This document shows, piece by piece, positions 23,167-35,754 of a stretch of DNA of 64,000 nucleotides; the stretch's first letter is position 1; every line of letters begins with the position of its first letter. The notes beneath the pieces were generated by a model that was not told the DNA's origin, did no database searches, and was given only the letters and a program-made list of their open reading frames with translations. The position numbers and the translations under genes are program-made. The stretch covers positions 19,070,036-19,134,035 of the forward strand of contig CM043012.1 in NCBI GenBank assembly GCA_023678885.1, read 5' to 3'. This DNA is from Pogostemon cablin (lineage: Eukaryota; Streptophyta; Magnoliopsida; Lamiales; Lamiaceae).

Positions 23167-23414
23167 AGTAACAAGAGAGTGTCTCTTGAAGAAATTGTGA
23201 TATTCCTAGACTTTAACTTATTTGGTTCACCCTAATAAAACCACATCACCATCATAACTGATTGTTGACAGTATATATTAATTATGCTCTTATCTAATAA
23301 TTTTTGGCAAAAAATTGTGTAAGACTATCTCACGGTTCGTGAGATGATAAGAAGTAATAATCTTTATACCAAAAAGCGATACTCAATTGATAAAAAAAGT
23401 GATTATAATGTTTT

Positions 23415-23429
23415 AAATTATTTCATGAA
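23415..23429. repeat. LINE target-site duplication (left)
   Basis: aaattatttcatgaa at 23415-23429 recurs at 35755-35769 directly after the A-tail of the LINE. The first one or two A residues could belong to the tail. Confidence 0.75.
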
Positions 23430-23507
23430 AAAACTTTGTTTTCTCTCCTCCGTTGAGAGCCTTTGGTATTCTCTCCTTGTTGAGAGCGCTTTTCTGTGCA
23501 TTTTTTC

Positions 23508-23532
23508 ATGGACTCTTTGTTTGAGAACCTTT
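23508..23532 (+). pseudogene. LINE ORF1, 5' end (split by copia insertion)
   Basis: ATG at 23508 begins MDSLFENL, eight codons, before the copia LTR starts. The reading continues on the far side of the copia element at 30487, where a small frame change is needed to enter EEDEELIIKSGN. Confidence 0.6.
23528..23532. repeat. Copia target-site duplication (left)
   Basis: CCTTT directly before the LTR; the same five bases directly follow the other LTR at 30482-30486. Confidence 0.85.
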
Positions 23533-23983
23533 TGTTGGAAACATAACAATTAATCCAAATACACCTTAAGCCCTAACATGATTCAACAAGATCCATAAAA
23601 TAATTATATAGAGGAATACCTGGATCCATTGATCTTCTTATGCGGAATTAAACGGAAGATCAGCAGCAGGTTCAAGGTCTTCCTTTCCGTAAGGACCTTC
23701 GTAATCTCTTCAGATGGGGAAAGAGAGAACTGCGTGCGGCTTAGTGTGGGGACCATAACCTAGGTATATATATATATTACTCATATCAGGCCACCCATAA
23801 TCACCTGATACGTAATATTGGGTATCTACTCATTGGCCCATATCAAATAAGTGTAGTCCATGAGCTCTTACTTTATTTTAATCACTTAATTAAGCCCAAT
23901 ATATTTATTTGAATAGCTAATATAATTGAGTATTAATATATTGCCCACAATTAAATTATATAGGAAATATAAATTTCCTAACA
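23533..23983 (-). repeat. Copia 3' LTR (451 bp)
   Basis: Matches 30014-30481 with about five substitutions, two single-base indels and a 17-bp deletion near 23690 relative to the other LTR. On the minus strand it starts TGTTAGG and ends CCAACA. Contains a short tatatatata box. Confidence 0.93.
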
Positions 23984-23998
23984 ATCTCCCACTTGGGC
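23984..23998 (-). other. Copia polypurine tract
   Basis: Read on the minus strand, the segment contains AAGTGGGAGAT immediately before the 3' LTR, in the position and composition expected for the plus-strand primer. Confidence 0.7.
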
Positions 23999-24409
23999 TA
24001 TATATTATTTTCCGAAGACAATTATATTAAGGATCCTTAAGTGCACAACTTTATACTATTCATTCAGACTACCTTCAACAATCTGGTCCATCTCATACAC
24101 TAACAATGGAATTACTGCGGCATTCACCATATTATTATTCGTGGTTAAACCCCGACAATCACCATATTAATATACTCAATGACATAGATCAAATATGGTG
24201 AGTAGCATGGAAATTACATGTAAAATGTGATTAATAACATGTCTATTTCCAACTGGTCCAATTTTAGTGAGATCAATCCACAATGCAAATATCACAAAAT
24301 GGAAATTAACTTAAGTGAATTCAGAATAAACCAAAAGGTCATCAACTTTGTTCTATAGAATTCCGAATATCTTAAATATGAAGTTCAATACATAGAACAT
24401 AAACTCCCA

Positions 24410-25066
24410 CTAAACTAAGGTAACATCAGAAACAACACCCATTTGAGCAGTATGCTCATGAAATACCTTCGGGGTTAATGCCTTAGTTAGTGGATCTGCT
24501 AGCATGCTATTTGTTCCTATGTGTTCAACAGTAATTTGTTTATTCTGAATTCTCTCCTTAACAACAAGGTACTTAATTTCAATGAATTTTGCTTTAGTAG
24601 CACTTCTGTTGTTATTGGAGTATAGCACTGCTGAACTATTGTCACAATACATTTTCAACGGTCTTTCGATACCGTCAACCACACGCAGCCCAGTGACAAA
24701 GTTCTGCAACCACAATGCATGATTAGATGTTTCATAACAAGCAATGAACTCTGCAGCCATGGTGGAAGAAGCTACAAGAGTCTGTTTAGCAGACTTCCAA
24801 GAAATAGCCCCTCCAGCCAATGTAAATACATAACCCGATGTGGAACGCTTGCTATCTTGACATCCAGCAAAATCGGAGTCAGAGTATCCAATGATCTCCA
24901 AATTCTCCAGCCTCCGATAAGTGAGCATATAATCCATTGTTCTCTTTAAATAACGCATAACACGTTTGGCCGTTTTCCAGTGTTGCTCCCCTGGATTGCT
25001 TAAATACCTCCCCAAAACTCCCACTATAAATGCTATATCGGGACGAGTGCAAACTTGAGCGTACAT
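24410..25066 (-). pseudogene. Copia pol fragment: end of RT and RNase H
   Basis: Open segment of 218 codons. It begins with MYAQVCTRPDIAFIVGVLG, the RT thumb/connection typical of copia, and contains the RNase H motifs YSDSDFAGCQDSKRSTSGY and MAAEFIACYE, ending before the 3' LTR with QITVEHIGTNSMLADPLTKA. The upstream RT segment is in another frame: a one-base insertion near 25070 disrupts the join. Confidence 0.88.
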
Positions 25067-25069
25067 TAG

Positions 25070-25877
25070 ACTTCCCTACTGCTGATGCATAAGGAATCTT
25101 TTGCATCTCATTTTTCTCATGATCATTGCTGGGGCATTGCTTAAGACTGAATTTTTCTCCCTTGGCCACATGGGTGTCTAATGGTTTGCTTCCTTTCATG
25201 CCGAATCTTCCTAAAACCATATCGATATAGCTCTTTTGCGATAATCCAAGGATACCTCGAGAGCGATCTCTAAGTATTTGAATTCCTAATACAAAAGAGG
25301 CGTCACCAAGATCTTTCATTTCGAATTTCTTCGCAAGAAATCTCTTAGTTTCGTGCAATAAGTCTATATCATTACTTGCAAGAAGAATATCATCGACATA
25401 CAAAACCAACAAAACATATTTACTCCCACTGAACTTGCAATATACACAATCATCAACAACGTTTACTTCAAAACCAAAAGAGGTAATAATTTGATGAAAC
25501 TTGTGATACCATTGACGGGATGCTTGCTTGAAACCATAGATGGATTTCTTTAATTTGCACACTGTAGACTTTGCATCTTCAAAGACAAAGTTTTCAGGTT
25601 GTGCCATATAAATGGTTTCCTCAATGTCTCCATTGAGAAAAGCGGTCTTTACATCCATCTGGTGTAGCTCCAAGTCAAAATGAGCTACACGTGCCACGAT
25701 AGTTCTGAAAGAGTCTTTCGAAGAAACTGGAGAGAAAGTCTCTTTGTAGTCAATGCCTTCCTTTTGAGTGAAGCCTTTAGCGACTAGACAAGCCTTATAT
25801 CTTTCGATATTGCCATTTGAATCCCTTTTGGTTTTAAATATCCATTTACAACCAATGGGTTTCACGCCTTCAGGCAA
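25070..25877 (-). pseudogene. Copia pol fragment: reverse transcriptase
   Basis: Starts at PEGVKPIGCKWIFKTK and contains RYKACLVAKGFTQKEGIDY, QMDVKTAFLNGDIEE, YGFKQASRQW and the catalytic YVDDILLAS box with both aspartates intact, then MKDLGDASFVLGIQI. The open frame nominally extends to 24879, but the true RT frame is lost near 25070. A TGA at ~25878 separates it from the integrase C-terminal segment in the same frame. Confidence 0.9.
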
Positions 25878-26570
25878 TTCGACAAGATCTCAAACATCAT
25901 TGTCACTCATAGACTTCATCTCATCTTTCATGGCATCAATCCATTTCTGAGAGTTAGAACTTCGCATGGCTTGACTAAAAGTGACAGGATCATCTTCGGT
26001 CAAACCAACGCCATCCTCATGTTCTTGTAGGAATACTATATAATTATCTGAAATAGCATTTCTCCTCTCTCTAGTGGATCTCCTTAATGGCACTTCTTGA
26101 GGTGGTTGAGTTTGTTCTTCAGCTAATGGAGGAAGGATTTCAATGTTATCTTGATTTGGAAAAGTGATTTCCATATGAGTCTCTGGAGTTGTTTCTTGAG
26201 CTATGATCGGTAAGGTAATTAAATCATTATCTACTCCAGAATCTTCCTCAAAGACAACCTTCCTCATAATTTCTTCCCTCCCAAACTCAATATCCTCAAG
26301 AAATTTGGCATTTCCCATCTCGAAAAAGGTTCTTGATGTGGGATGGTAAAACTTAAACCCCCGCGAATGCTCAAAGTAACCAACGAAATAGCAGCTTACC
26401 GTTCTTGATTCCAGTTTTCCTTCATGTGGCTTATAAGGCCGCGCTTCAGCTGGACAACCCCAAATGTGTAAGTGTCTAATGCTAGGTTTCTTGCCTTTCC
26501 AAAGTTCATGTGGGGTTTTCGAAACTGCTTTACTTGGTACTCTATTGAGAATGTACACTGCTGTTTTCAA
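25878..26570 (-). pseudogene. Copia pol fragment: integrase C-terminal part
   Basis: Contains KTAVYILNRVPSKAV and the GKKPSIRHLHIWGCPAEARP block of the copia integrase C-terminal region, then a charged linker and RRSTRERRNAIS before the RT. A single-base deletion in a T-run near 26590 puts it out of frame with the upstream integrase core; it ends at an in-frame TGA. Confidence 0.88.
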
Positions 26571-28393
26571 AGCTTCTCCCCAAAAGACTCTGGCAAGGAG
26601 GAATGACTTATCATACTCCTCACCATATCCTTAAGAGTCCAATTCCGACGTTCAGCAACACCATTCATGCGAGGAGAACCTGGCATAGTGTATTGCAGAA
26701 CAATTCCACATTCTTTGAGGAAAAGTGCGAAGGGTCCTTGACGTTGTTCTCCTGATCCATCAAATCGACCATAGTATTCACCTCCACGATCAGATTTGAC
26801 AGCCTTAATTTTCTTACCAAGTTGAAGTTCTACTTCAGCTTTGAAAGACTTGAAAACGTCCAACGATTGAGATTTCTCATGAATCAAATATAGGTAGCCA
26901 AAATGAGAATAGTCGTCTGTGAACGTGATAAAGTAACGTTGCCTATTCCATGATGCCGTAGGGAATGGACCACATATATAAGTGTGAATAAGTTCTAAGA
27001 CTTCTTTAGCTCTTTCGACTCCTAATTTTCTCATATTAGTTTGTTTCCCTTTTATACATTCAACGCAGACTTGAAAATCTACAAGATTTAGGGGATTAAG
27101 GATTCCATCAGACACAAGCCTTTGAATTCTTTGTTTAGAAATATGGCCTAAACGCTTGTGCCACAAAATCGCAGAATCCTCCGAAAATTTTCTCTTTGTA
27201 CCTCTTGAATGTGTTTGCAGAATAACATTATTGGAATTTATAAGATCAAGCATGTAAAGATTTTCAGTTAAATGACCATCACCAATAAAATTGGAATTTT
27301 GAAAGAGACATACTTTAATATTTCCAAAAGACCAGGAAAATCCCAGTTTATCCAAAGCAGAAATAGAAACCAAATTCCGTCTAAAAGACGGCACAACAAA
27401 TGTCTCAAACAATTCTAAATAACAGCCACTCTTTAAATGCAATTTAAAGGTTCCAATAGCCTCTACTACAACTTTATTGTCATCGCCCACAAAGATGAAT
27501 CTTTCAGCATCAATTGGCAGGCGGTAATGCAGGCAACCCTGCAAAGACACACTTATGTGAGTAGTAGCACCAGAATCTACCCACCAAGTATCTTTAGGTA
27601 CAAAGGATAAATTAACCTCAGAACAAACCAAAGCAAGAGGTATACCCTTCTTAGCACGCCATGCAGCATACTTGGAGCAATCTTTCTTAAAATGATCCCT
27701 CTTCTTGCAGAAGTGGCATCTATGATCCTTAGGTTCAACATTTTGCTTCTTCTGCTCTGAAGCAGCAGCAACAACAGCACCATTAGGTCGATTTCTTTTC
27801 TTGCCTCGAGCATTTATAGCCAAGTGAGCACTTTCAACTCTATCTCTCTGCACTCTCTCTTCCTCTTGAACACAGTAAGATATAAGCTCATTAAGGGACC
27901 ATTTGTCCTTTTGAGTATTATAGCTCACTTTGAATTGCCCAAAGTGTGCAAGAAGTGAGATCAGAACCAAGTGCACAAGCAGATCATCAGAAATGTCTAA
28001 CTTGAGTGCCTTAAGCTTTGATGTGAGATTAGACATTTCCATGATGTACTCCCTTATGTTCTCTTTGCCTTTATACCTCATGGAGACAAGTTTAGCCAAA
28101 AGACTACTTGCCTCCGCCTTTTCATTTTTGGCAAAGTACTGCTCAACAGCCTCAAAGAACGATTTGGCATTTTTGCTCTCAGCAATAGAGCCCCGAAACG
28201 CCTCCGGAATGGAGCGCTTCATGATCATCATGTACATTCGGTCTGACCGATCCCACTTCTCAATTTTAGCCTCATTTGGATTTTCAGCAGTAGCAGTGGG
28301 TCGATCAGACCGAAGAGCCAGATCCAAATCCATACAGCCCAGAACGATCTCAAGGGTTTCTTTCCAACTCTTGAAGTTTGTCCCATTAAGCAT
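26571..28393 (-). pseudogene. Copia gag, protease and integrase core
   Basis: A 608-codon open segment. Residues 1-~200 are gag (UBN2-like), starting MLNGTNFKSWKETLEIVLG; a CCHC knuckle CHFCKKRDHFKKDC lies near 226-239; the protease site is WWVDSGATTHI. Then the HHCC zinc motif of integrase (LWHKRLGH with CVECIKGK) and the DDE core, including FTDDYSHFGYLYL, KSDRGGEYY and MNGVAERRNWTLK. These are all in one frame, so the early part of the polyprotein is well kept; breaks occur only downstream. Confidence 0.92.
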
Positions 28394-28414
28394 TGGGATG
28401 TTATTGATTTGTTG

Positions 28415-29997
28415 AGTAAGTTAGGAGCTGTAGCAACAGAAACTAAATAGAGAACACATTAAGTATACTCACATAACATTCATATCATAAATTAAATTAT
28501 GAACGAAGTAAAACAAATTGGGGACCCATCTCAAGACACCAAGTGTAACATTAACCTCGTCTGTGAACAAAAATTAACTACAGTGGTAATCTTGGTGCAA
28601 CAATCAAGTATTGATAATAAGTTCTGTCAAACAAGAGTCTATCTGTGGACCGACTCATGTTCACATGAATAATCCAAATAATTATCACATACTCATTATC
28701 ACATGTGTGTTATTATTCTGTCAAACTGTGCCTACCTGTGGGCCGAACACAGAACACATAAATAATATCACACTCATCTATGTAATTTCAATAAAGCTTT
28801 TCTCCACACACGATATTGATGTGGCAACATGGTGCTTCGATTGACTAGATTGAAGGTTTAATAGACTAAGTAAATAAATATTAAAATATTTAATTTAATT
28901 AAACGACATTTAACTGTCTCCCCAATTTAATTTATTAATTTCCACAAATCAAATGGGAATATTAGATAATTCACACAAATTTAAAATTAAAGATATTTAA
29001 TTATATTAGGAATTTCAATTCCTAATTTATTATAAACTGAATTAGGAAAATATCTTCTTTTATACATTACTATTGAATTTTCTATATTTATTCGAATTGA
29101 ATAAGGCCGCATACAATATCAAACATTTCGAGTCACCGTTAGCATGAAAGAAACTTAAATCGGTAACTTAAAATTATCACAATTATAATTGCTAAAGTCG
29201 GGTTAATTAGTGGTAAACGCAGCAGATCCGGAGTTTAACAATTTACATGCAATTATAATCTATTGAATGCCACATGAGGCTCAACTTTTGGGAACAACGT
29301 TACAACAGGTACATGTAATATATGTACTTTAATATCACCATTATAAATAAATAATTAATATTAATAATCTTAGATTGCTAAACATATCTATTGCAGAAAT
29401 ACATATATGTGCCTTGTACAGTGTACACATATACCCCAATAATGATTCCAACTCTAAGATTTAGATCCCATATCTAAATACTATTATCAATCTAAGTGGT
29501 AAAATCATACAACCCACTTAATGGGAAAAAATTACAGATCCCATAAACAAAACATTTACAGATTCATAATCAACGAAATAACTTAATTCATAAAATGCAA
29601 TTAACTTTAATAAAGTATTTGAATGCACAAATCTATAACGCAATCATGTTTACTCGCATGTAAACACAACTTTATTCCCAATTCATAACTGCATAAGCCA
29701 TGATTGTTTTTACTAGTAAATGCAACATATGATCCTGTCACTTTAAATTTCACAATTGCCAAACCAAATTGTGGGGATCTTTCTACTATTCATCACAGAC
29801 TATTAGACAATACTAATGACATTTATATAATAAAAATTCAAGTTCAAACTTTGTAATAGCCGCTTGGATTTATGAATCGTGAATCCACCAATCCATAATA
29901 ATACGCGATTAATTGAAATTAATTATATCATTCGACATAATGGTGATCCAATAAAATTCATAGTAATTCATCAGATCTCAGAGAATCAGATATAGGG
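28415..29997 (-). other. Copia leader / untranslated internal region
   Basis: About 1.6 kb between the primer binding site and gag. AT-rich with no coherent reading frame. A near-repeat occurs at 28618-28690 and 28716-28770 (ttctgtcaaac then tgtgg(a/g)ccga). Confidence 0.6.
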
Positions 29998-30011
29998 TGG
30001 CTCTGATACCA
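29998..30011 (-). other. Copia primer binding site (initiator Met tRNA)
   Basis: The minus strand reads TGGTATCAGAGCCA two bases inside the 5' LTR. This is the classical plant retrotransposon complement to the 3' end of initiator methionine tRNA, and it fixes the direction of the element. Confidence 0.95.
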
Positions 30012-30013
30012 CT

Positions 30014-30481
30014 TGTTGGAAACATAACAATTAATCCAAATACACCTTAAGCCCTAACATGATTCAACAAGATCCATAAAATAATTATATAGAGGAATAC
30101 CTGGATCCATTGATCTTCGTATGCGGAATTAAACGGAAGATCAGCAGCATGTTCAAGGTCTTCCTTCACTAAAGCCTCTGGATTCCGTAAGGACCTTCGT
30201 AATCTCTTCAGATGGGGAAGAGAGAACTGCGTGCGGCTTAGTGTTGGGGACCATAACCTAGGTATATATATATATTACCCATATCAGGCCACCCATAATC
30301 ACCTGATACGTAATATTGGGTATCTACTCATTGGCCCATATCAAATAAGTGTAGTCCATGGGCTCTTACTTTATTTTAATCACTTAATTAAGCCCAATAT
30401 ATTTATTTGAATAGCTAATATAATTGAGTATTAATATATTGCCCACAATTAAATTATATAAGAAATATAAATTTCCTAACA
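30014..30481 (-). repeat. Copia 5' LTR (468 bp)
   Basis: The partner of 23533-23983, longer by 17 bp (cactaaagcctctgg region near 30170). The low divergence, roughly 1% by substitution, indicates a relatively recent insertion. Confidence 0.93.
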
Positions 30482-30486
30482 CCTTT
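30482..30486. repeat. Copia target-site duplication (right)
   Basis: CCTTT, equal to 23528-23532. Confidence 0.85.
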
Positions 30487-31650
30487 CTCTCACGAGGAGG
30501 ACGAGGAATTAATCATCAAATCAGGCAACATACCCAACAACTCAACTGATTTCAAGCTCTCACTAGTGGGTCATTTTCTTACAGATCAACCTATCAATTT
30601 CAACCTCATGCGTAGCAGCCTGGCAAGTATATGGAAACCTAGGAAAGGGGTGTACATTAAAAATATTGGTGATGGTAGATACATCTTTCAGTTCTTCCAT
30701 CCCTTGGATCTAAAGCGGATCATCAACGGCTCACCTTGGTCATTTGGGAATCATCCATTGGCTTTTCATCAATTGAGTTTGGGGGATCATCCTTATAGGG
30801 TCCCGCTGAACACAATTTTTTTTCTGGGTTCAAGTCTTTGAACTTCCAATCGGATTTATGACAGAAAGTATAGGTAAACTTCAGGGGGATTTTATTGGAC
30901 GTTTCATCGAGTATGATCCGTCAAACAATGTATTGGTTTGGAGATCTTACATGCGTATTCATGTAGCAGTGGATGTCAATCTGCCACTAAAACGCTGCAA
31001 GAAAATAAGACAAGCTAATGGCAGCTCTTTCGTGGTTAACTTCAAATATGAGAAGCTTGATACTTTCTGCTTCATCTGTGGTTGTTTGGGCCATACAGAA
31101 AGTTTTTGTGATGTGTTATTCAATTCACCCGAGAGCACGACCAATGTCAAAAGAGAATGGGGTGTGTGACTGAAGGCAACAGACAGGAGGAATACTATAT
31201 CTTCTGGGGAGAAATGGCTTCGGAAGGAAGGTGGATCATCCATGGGGGCACCTTCCGATAAAGTTGATGAAGGAACAGACGGCGGCGATAACAAAAAAAC
31301 ATCAGCTGTAACTAGGGCTTCGGTAGATGGGGAAGATGAGGAAATCTCGGAGATTCAGCGTGATCATAGGGGAACCACTATGACCTCGGTTTTTGATAAC
31401 CCTACATTCACGCAAGTTACCATGCATGATAATTCCAAAGATGATTCTATTACCATCTATGATCCCAATATTTCCAAAATACCTCTATCGAAATTCGGAA
31501 AAAGGAGAAGATGCGAGAACTCAGAGGATATTCCAACTATCCTTAAAAGTCTTACCAACCCATCTGAGGTGGACGTTTTGAAGGGAGACCAGGATCACGA
31601 AAATGTTCATTTTTTATTGGCGGGTTCCGACTCTCGGGCCCGCCAGAGAC
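30487..31650 (+). pseudogene. LINE ORF1 (DUF4283 and zinc knuckle), 3' part
   Basis: The nucleic-acid-binding protein of an L1-like LINE. From 30505 the frame reads EELIIKSGNIPNNSTDFKLS, then LVGHFLTDQPINFNLMRSSL and the DUF4283 core with RYIFQFFHPLDLKRIINGSP and WSFGNHPLAFHQL. After a frameshift near 30830 it continues with LDTFCFICGCLGHTESFCDV, a CX2CX4HX4C knuckle at about 31066-31110. Then an acidic hydrophilic tail. Stops at 30839 and 31167 break the frame. Its first eight codons lie on the other side of the copia element at 23508. Confidence 0.82.
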
Positions 31651-31651
31651 A

Positions 31652-34600
31652 ATGATTATTTTAAGCTGGAACTGTAGAGGATTGGGCTAACTCGCTACAG
31701 TCCCGTTTCTATGCGAGCTCTCTTGTGCTCGCAGGCTTAATGTTATTTTTCTTTTTGAAACTATTTCTTTTGCTGCTAGAATCGAATTTTTACGTGTTAA
31801 ACTGAAGTTTGATTATTGCTTCAATGTTGACAGTGTGGGCCACAGTGGTGGCTTATGTGTATTCTGGAATAAAGCTACTAATTGTCAAGTTGTGGGTTTC
31901 TCAAACAATCATATTGATTTCAATGTTACTGATGATAATAGCACTTGGAGACTCACAGGCTACTATGGTATTCCCGATAGAAACCGTAGACAACAATCAT
32001 GGAATCTCCTAAGGCAACTTGCTGGTATGAACTCACTGCCTTGGATGTGCATAGGGGACTACAATGACTTATTAAACCCATCTGATAAACGAGGTAGGGT
32101 TGAGCACCCAAACTGGCTTTTTCGTGGCTTTTGGGAGATGGTGGCAGATTGCAATCTGTTTGATTTACCTCTGTGCAATTATCAATTTACTTGGTCTCGT
32201 GGTAGAGGCTCAGCTCATGCAGTCGAGGAGAGATTGGATAGAGCAATGGGCAACACCAGTTGGCACAATTTATTTCCATATGCTCGTCTTTCAAATTTGG
32301 TTGCCCCTATTTCGGATCACAATCCTATCTTGGTTGAGACTAAAAATGAATTGATCCAGAGAAGGAAATATACCTTTCGTTTTGAGAATAAATGGCTAGA
32401 GGAAAAAGATCTTCCCAACATCATCATTAAATGCTGGACAAGCTTTCCTGATATTGGAGTATTACCAAGGCTTGCGGCTACCTCTGATACATTATCTTTG
32501 TAGGGCAACCATATTGTTAATTCCTTTCAGAACAACATGAAAGAGTGTGAGAAAGAAATGGAACAACTTCGAAATCGATCTTATATTTCCTCTATTAGGA
32601 AATTAGCAGAAGTAAGGAAAGAGATGACAAGCTTACTTATTAAAGAAGAGACCCACTGGTGCCAACGAGAAAAAATCTTCTAGCTCCGCGATGGTGATCT
32701 TAACACGAGGTTCTTCCATCAGTCAGCTTCAGCGAGAAGAAAGACAAGCAAGATTAAGAGACTACAAGATGAATTGGGTATATGGGTTAAGAATCAAGAT
32801 GGCATCTGCCAAGTCATCAAGAATTATTTTACTGCTCTTTTCGAAGATAGTCCCATCAACAATGACACTAACAGTATCTTGGATCCAGTAAGACCTATCA
32901 TCACCTCTGAGATGAATGCAAAACTTACGCAAGAATTCTCTATGAGAGAATTCCAAGCAGCAATTTCAGAGATGCACCCGGATAAAGCCCCAGGACCAGA
33001 TGGTTTCAATCCATGCTTCTATAAAAAATTCTGGCCAACTGTAGGTAAGGAAATTTTCAATGCATGCACCATGTGGTTGAATCAGAAGCAGTTTCCAGAT
33101 GAGTTAAACAATACAAACATTGTGCTAATCCCCAAGTGTGAGAACCCTACCTCTGCCCGTGATCTTCGGCCCATCGCTCTCTATAATGTTGTCTATAAAA
33201 TTTTGTCTAAAGTGCTTTGCAACAGATTAAAGACTACTCTTCTATCTTTAATTGACAAAGCCCAATCAGCTTTCGTATCAGGTCGCTCGATCCAAGACAA
33301 CATCTTGATAGCTTTTGAGACTCTTCACAGTATGAAACGCAAAAGACATGGGAGTTTGGAGATATTGCACTTAAAATTGACATCAGCAAGGCTTGTGACA
33401 TGGTGGATTGGGGTTATCTGGAGCTTATCCTCCTCAAACTCGGATTTTATCGAACATGGGTGGACTGGATGATGATGTGTGTTTGTACAGTGAGGTATTA
33501 TGTCTTGTGAACGAAGATATAATTGGCCCTATCATTCCTGGAAGAGGTCTCAGGCAAGAAGACCCACTATCACCATACCTTTTTATTCTCTGCGCATAAG
33601 GCCTCTCAGCACTCATCAATCAAGTTAATAGAAGAGGATTGTTGCATGGAAGTAGTGTGCAAAGCAGCGCCGACGGTAACCCATCTTCTCTTCGCAGATG
33701 ACTGTCTATTATTTTGCAGGGCAACAGTTGATGAATGCATTACTCTTAAAGAAGTGTTGAGTACTTATGAGAGGATTTCTGGTCAAGCAATTAACTTTAG
33801 TAAATCAGGAGTTTTCTTAAGCAAAAATGTATCAGAAGATGATAGAACCACTATCTCTAACATCCTTAGAGTGTTGCAACCATTGAATACCGGAAAATAC
33901 CTTGGGCTTCCCTCGCTGATAGGAAGAAAAAAGAAAGAAATATTCAGTTATCTGCGTGACAAGCTTTGGAATAAACTCAACGCTTGGAGGGAGAAGAAGA
34001 TATCCAAAGCGGGCAAGGAAGTTCTTATTAAATCAGCTGCTCAAGCTATTCCCTCTTATTACATGAGCACTTTTCTTCTACACTCAACTGTGCTTGATGA
34101 ATTACAAAGAATGTTGAACTCATTCTGGTGGGGTAACAAACCTGAAGCTGCTAAAGGTATCAAATGGATGAGGTGGGATAAAATTTGTGTGAAGAAAGAT
34201 GTTGGCGGGTTGGGATTTCGAAATTTCCACATGTTTAATCTTGCTTTGCTTGGAAAGGTTGGATGGCGTTTCATTTCTGACCCAGATACATTGGTCTGCA
34301 GAATTCTTAAAGCCAAATACTTTCCTAAAGGGGACTTTCTGAATTCGAATATTGGGCACAACCCAAGTTACACGTGGAGGAGTGTTTGGTCTTTGAAAGA
34401 TCTCGTCAGAAGAGGCATTAGATGGAAGGTGGGAGATAGTTCTAATGTGAAGGTTTGGGATCACCCTTGGTTGCGCAACAATGACAGCTTCTACATTCAA
34501 ACTGCTTCAAATACCTTAACTAGAGATTTGAGGGTTTCTGACCTGTTCATTCCAGGTTGCCGACAGTAGGATGTCGAGCTGTTGGAAGAGCTATTTATTC

Positions 34601-35728
34601 CAGATGATGTTAAACACATTTTAGATACTGTTCTTTCTCCAACTGGAACCCCAGATAAACTTATTTGGCATTACTCTCGAGATGGAAAGTACTCGGTAAA
34701 GTCAACATATAATTTAGTATCTTCGCTCACGATTGATACATCTTTGGAAGAAGCAGGGAACTGAAAAGCTATCTGGAGCTTGAAAGTTCCCCCTAAAGGT
34801 GAAAATTTGTATGTGGAGGGTGTGTAGAGGCTTGCTTCCTTGTAAAGAAAAACTTTTCAAGAGGGAAATTGTGGGAGATAAACTATGTTTAGCATGCTTT
34901 TCTGACACCGAAAGTTTGTGACATATATTTGTTTCATGTGATTATGCAGAGGAGTGCTGGAGGGAAACTGGTTTTCTGGACTCAATTGAGAGAACTATCC
35001 CACATGTTGATTCTTTACGAGAACTTTTCCTATGCATTATTAATGATGCAGCTATTGATAAGAAGGCTATTTTTGCCATGGTTGTCTGGAAGACCTGGAG
35101 TGAACGAAATAAGGTAGTTTGGGAGGGGAATCGAGATTCCGCTGCAAAGGGCAATCTTCCTAGCCAAGAACTTACTTATTGAGTGGAGCATGACAAGAAA
35201 GGCACCAACAAGGAGAAGTAATGTTATTTGCAAATCATGGCACAAACCCCCACCCTCTTACATGAAGATTAACGTTGATGCAGCCTTTTTTGCGGACACA
35301 TCAGAGACATGAATATGAATGATAATAAGAGATGAAGAGGGTATATTCGTTGCTTGCAGATCTATGGTTATTCCGGGAAACTTTCATGTGGACGAAGGTG
35401 AGGCCATGGGTCTCCTTGAGGCGATGCTATGGATAAAGGATTTAGGGTTTGAACGTGTTATATTTGAAGTAGATTCCAAGACCGTCTATGATGCGATTTC
35501 AAAAACACAAGGGGAGATATCAGTGTTTGAAGACTTTTATATCAAAATGCAAAAATTTTCTTACAACAAACGTTTCTTGTTCAGTTCATCTTATTTCTCG
35601 TATTGCCAATACATTGACACATTGCATTGCTCGGGCTTCGCGATCAGTCGCTAGTCCCTATTGTTGGATCGAGCCTCCTACTTTTGTGGATGACCTTCTC
35701 GATAGCTTTTGTTCTTCTTCTACTTAAT
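31652..35728 (+). pseudogene. LINE ORF2: endonuclease, reverse transcriptase, zf-RVT, RNase H
   Basis: Begins MIILSWNCRGLG, the usual start of plant L1 ORF2. The APE-type endonuclease follows (GHSGGLCVFWN, WMCIGDYNDLL, then ISDHNPILVET near 32330). The reverse transcriptase is recognised by MHPDKAPGPDGFNPCFYKKF, DLRPIALYNVVYKILSKVL, QSAFVSGRSIQDNIL and, in another frame, HLLFADDCLLFC. Then SGVFLSKNV through the KYLGLPSLIGR segment, GLGFRNFHMFNLALLGKVGW, a damaged zf-RVT, and a final RNase H-like domain (GEAMGLLEAMLWIKDLGFER). I count several stops and frame changes (for example near 31690, 32501, 32680, 33470, 34567, 34761), so it is dead. Confidence 0.85.
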
Positions 35729-35754
35729 AATTGAATCTTTGTTTGGTTCAAAAA

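Larger units (their letters stand above)
23533..30481 (-). mobile_element. Ty1/copia LTR retrotransposon, ~6.95 kb
   Basis: Complete structure read on the minus strand: 5' LTR 30481-30014, primer binding site for initiator Met tRNA, gag-pol, polypurine tract, 3' LTR 23983-23533, and CCTTT target duplications. The domain order (gag, protease, integrase, reverse transcriptase, RNase H) is the copia order. Gag-pol has two frameshifts and one in-frame stop, so it cannot move on its own. Ends are TG...CA. The lineage was not resolved by eye. Confidence 0.93.
23430..35754 (+). mobile_element. Full-length L1-like LINE, interrupted by a copia element
   Basis: LINE sequence runs 23430-23532 and resumes at 30487 (or 30482, counting the duplicated copy), ending in an A-run at ~35751-35757. 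Target duplication copies flank the whole block. Without the copia insertion it is ~5.4 kb, a normal full plant L1 length. It carries ORF1 (DUF4283 and zinc knuckle) and ORF2 (endonuclease, reverse transcriptase, zf-RVT, RNase H). Both ORFs contain stops and frameshifts, so it is inactive. Confidence 0.8.
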
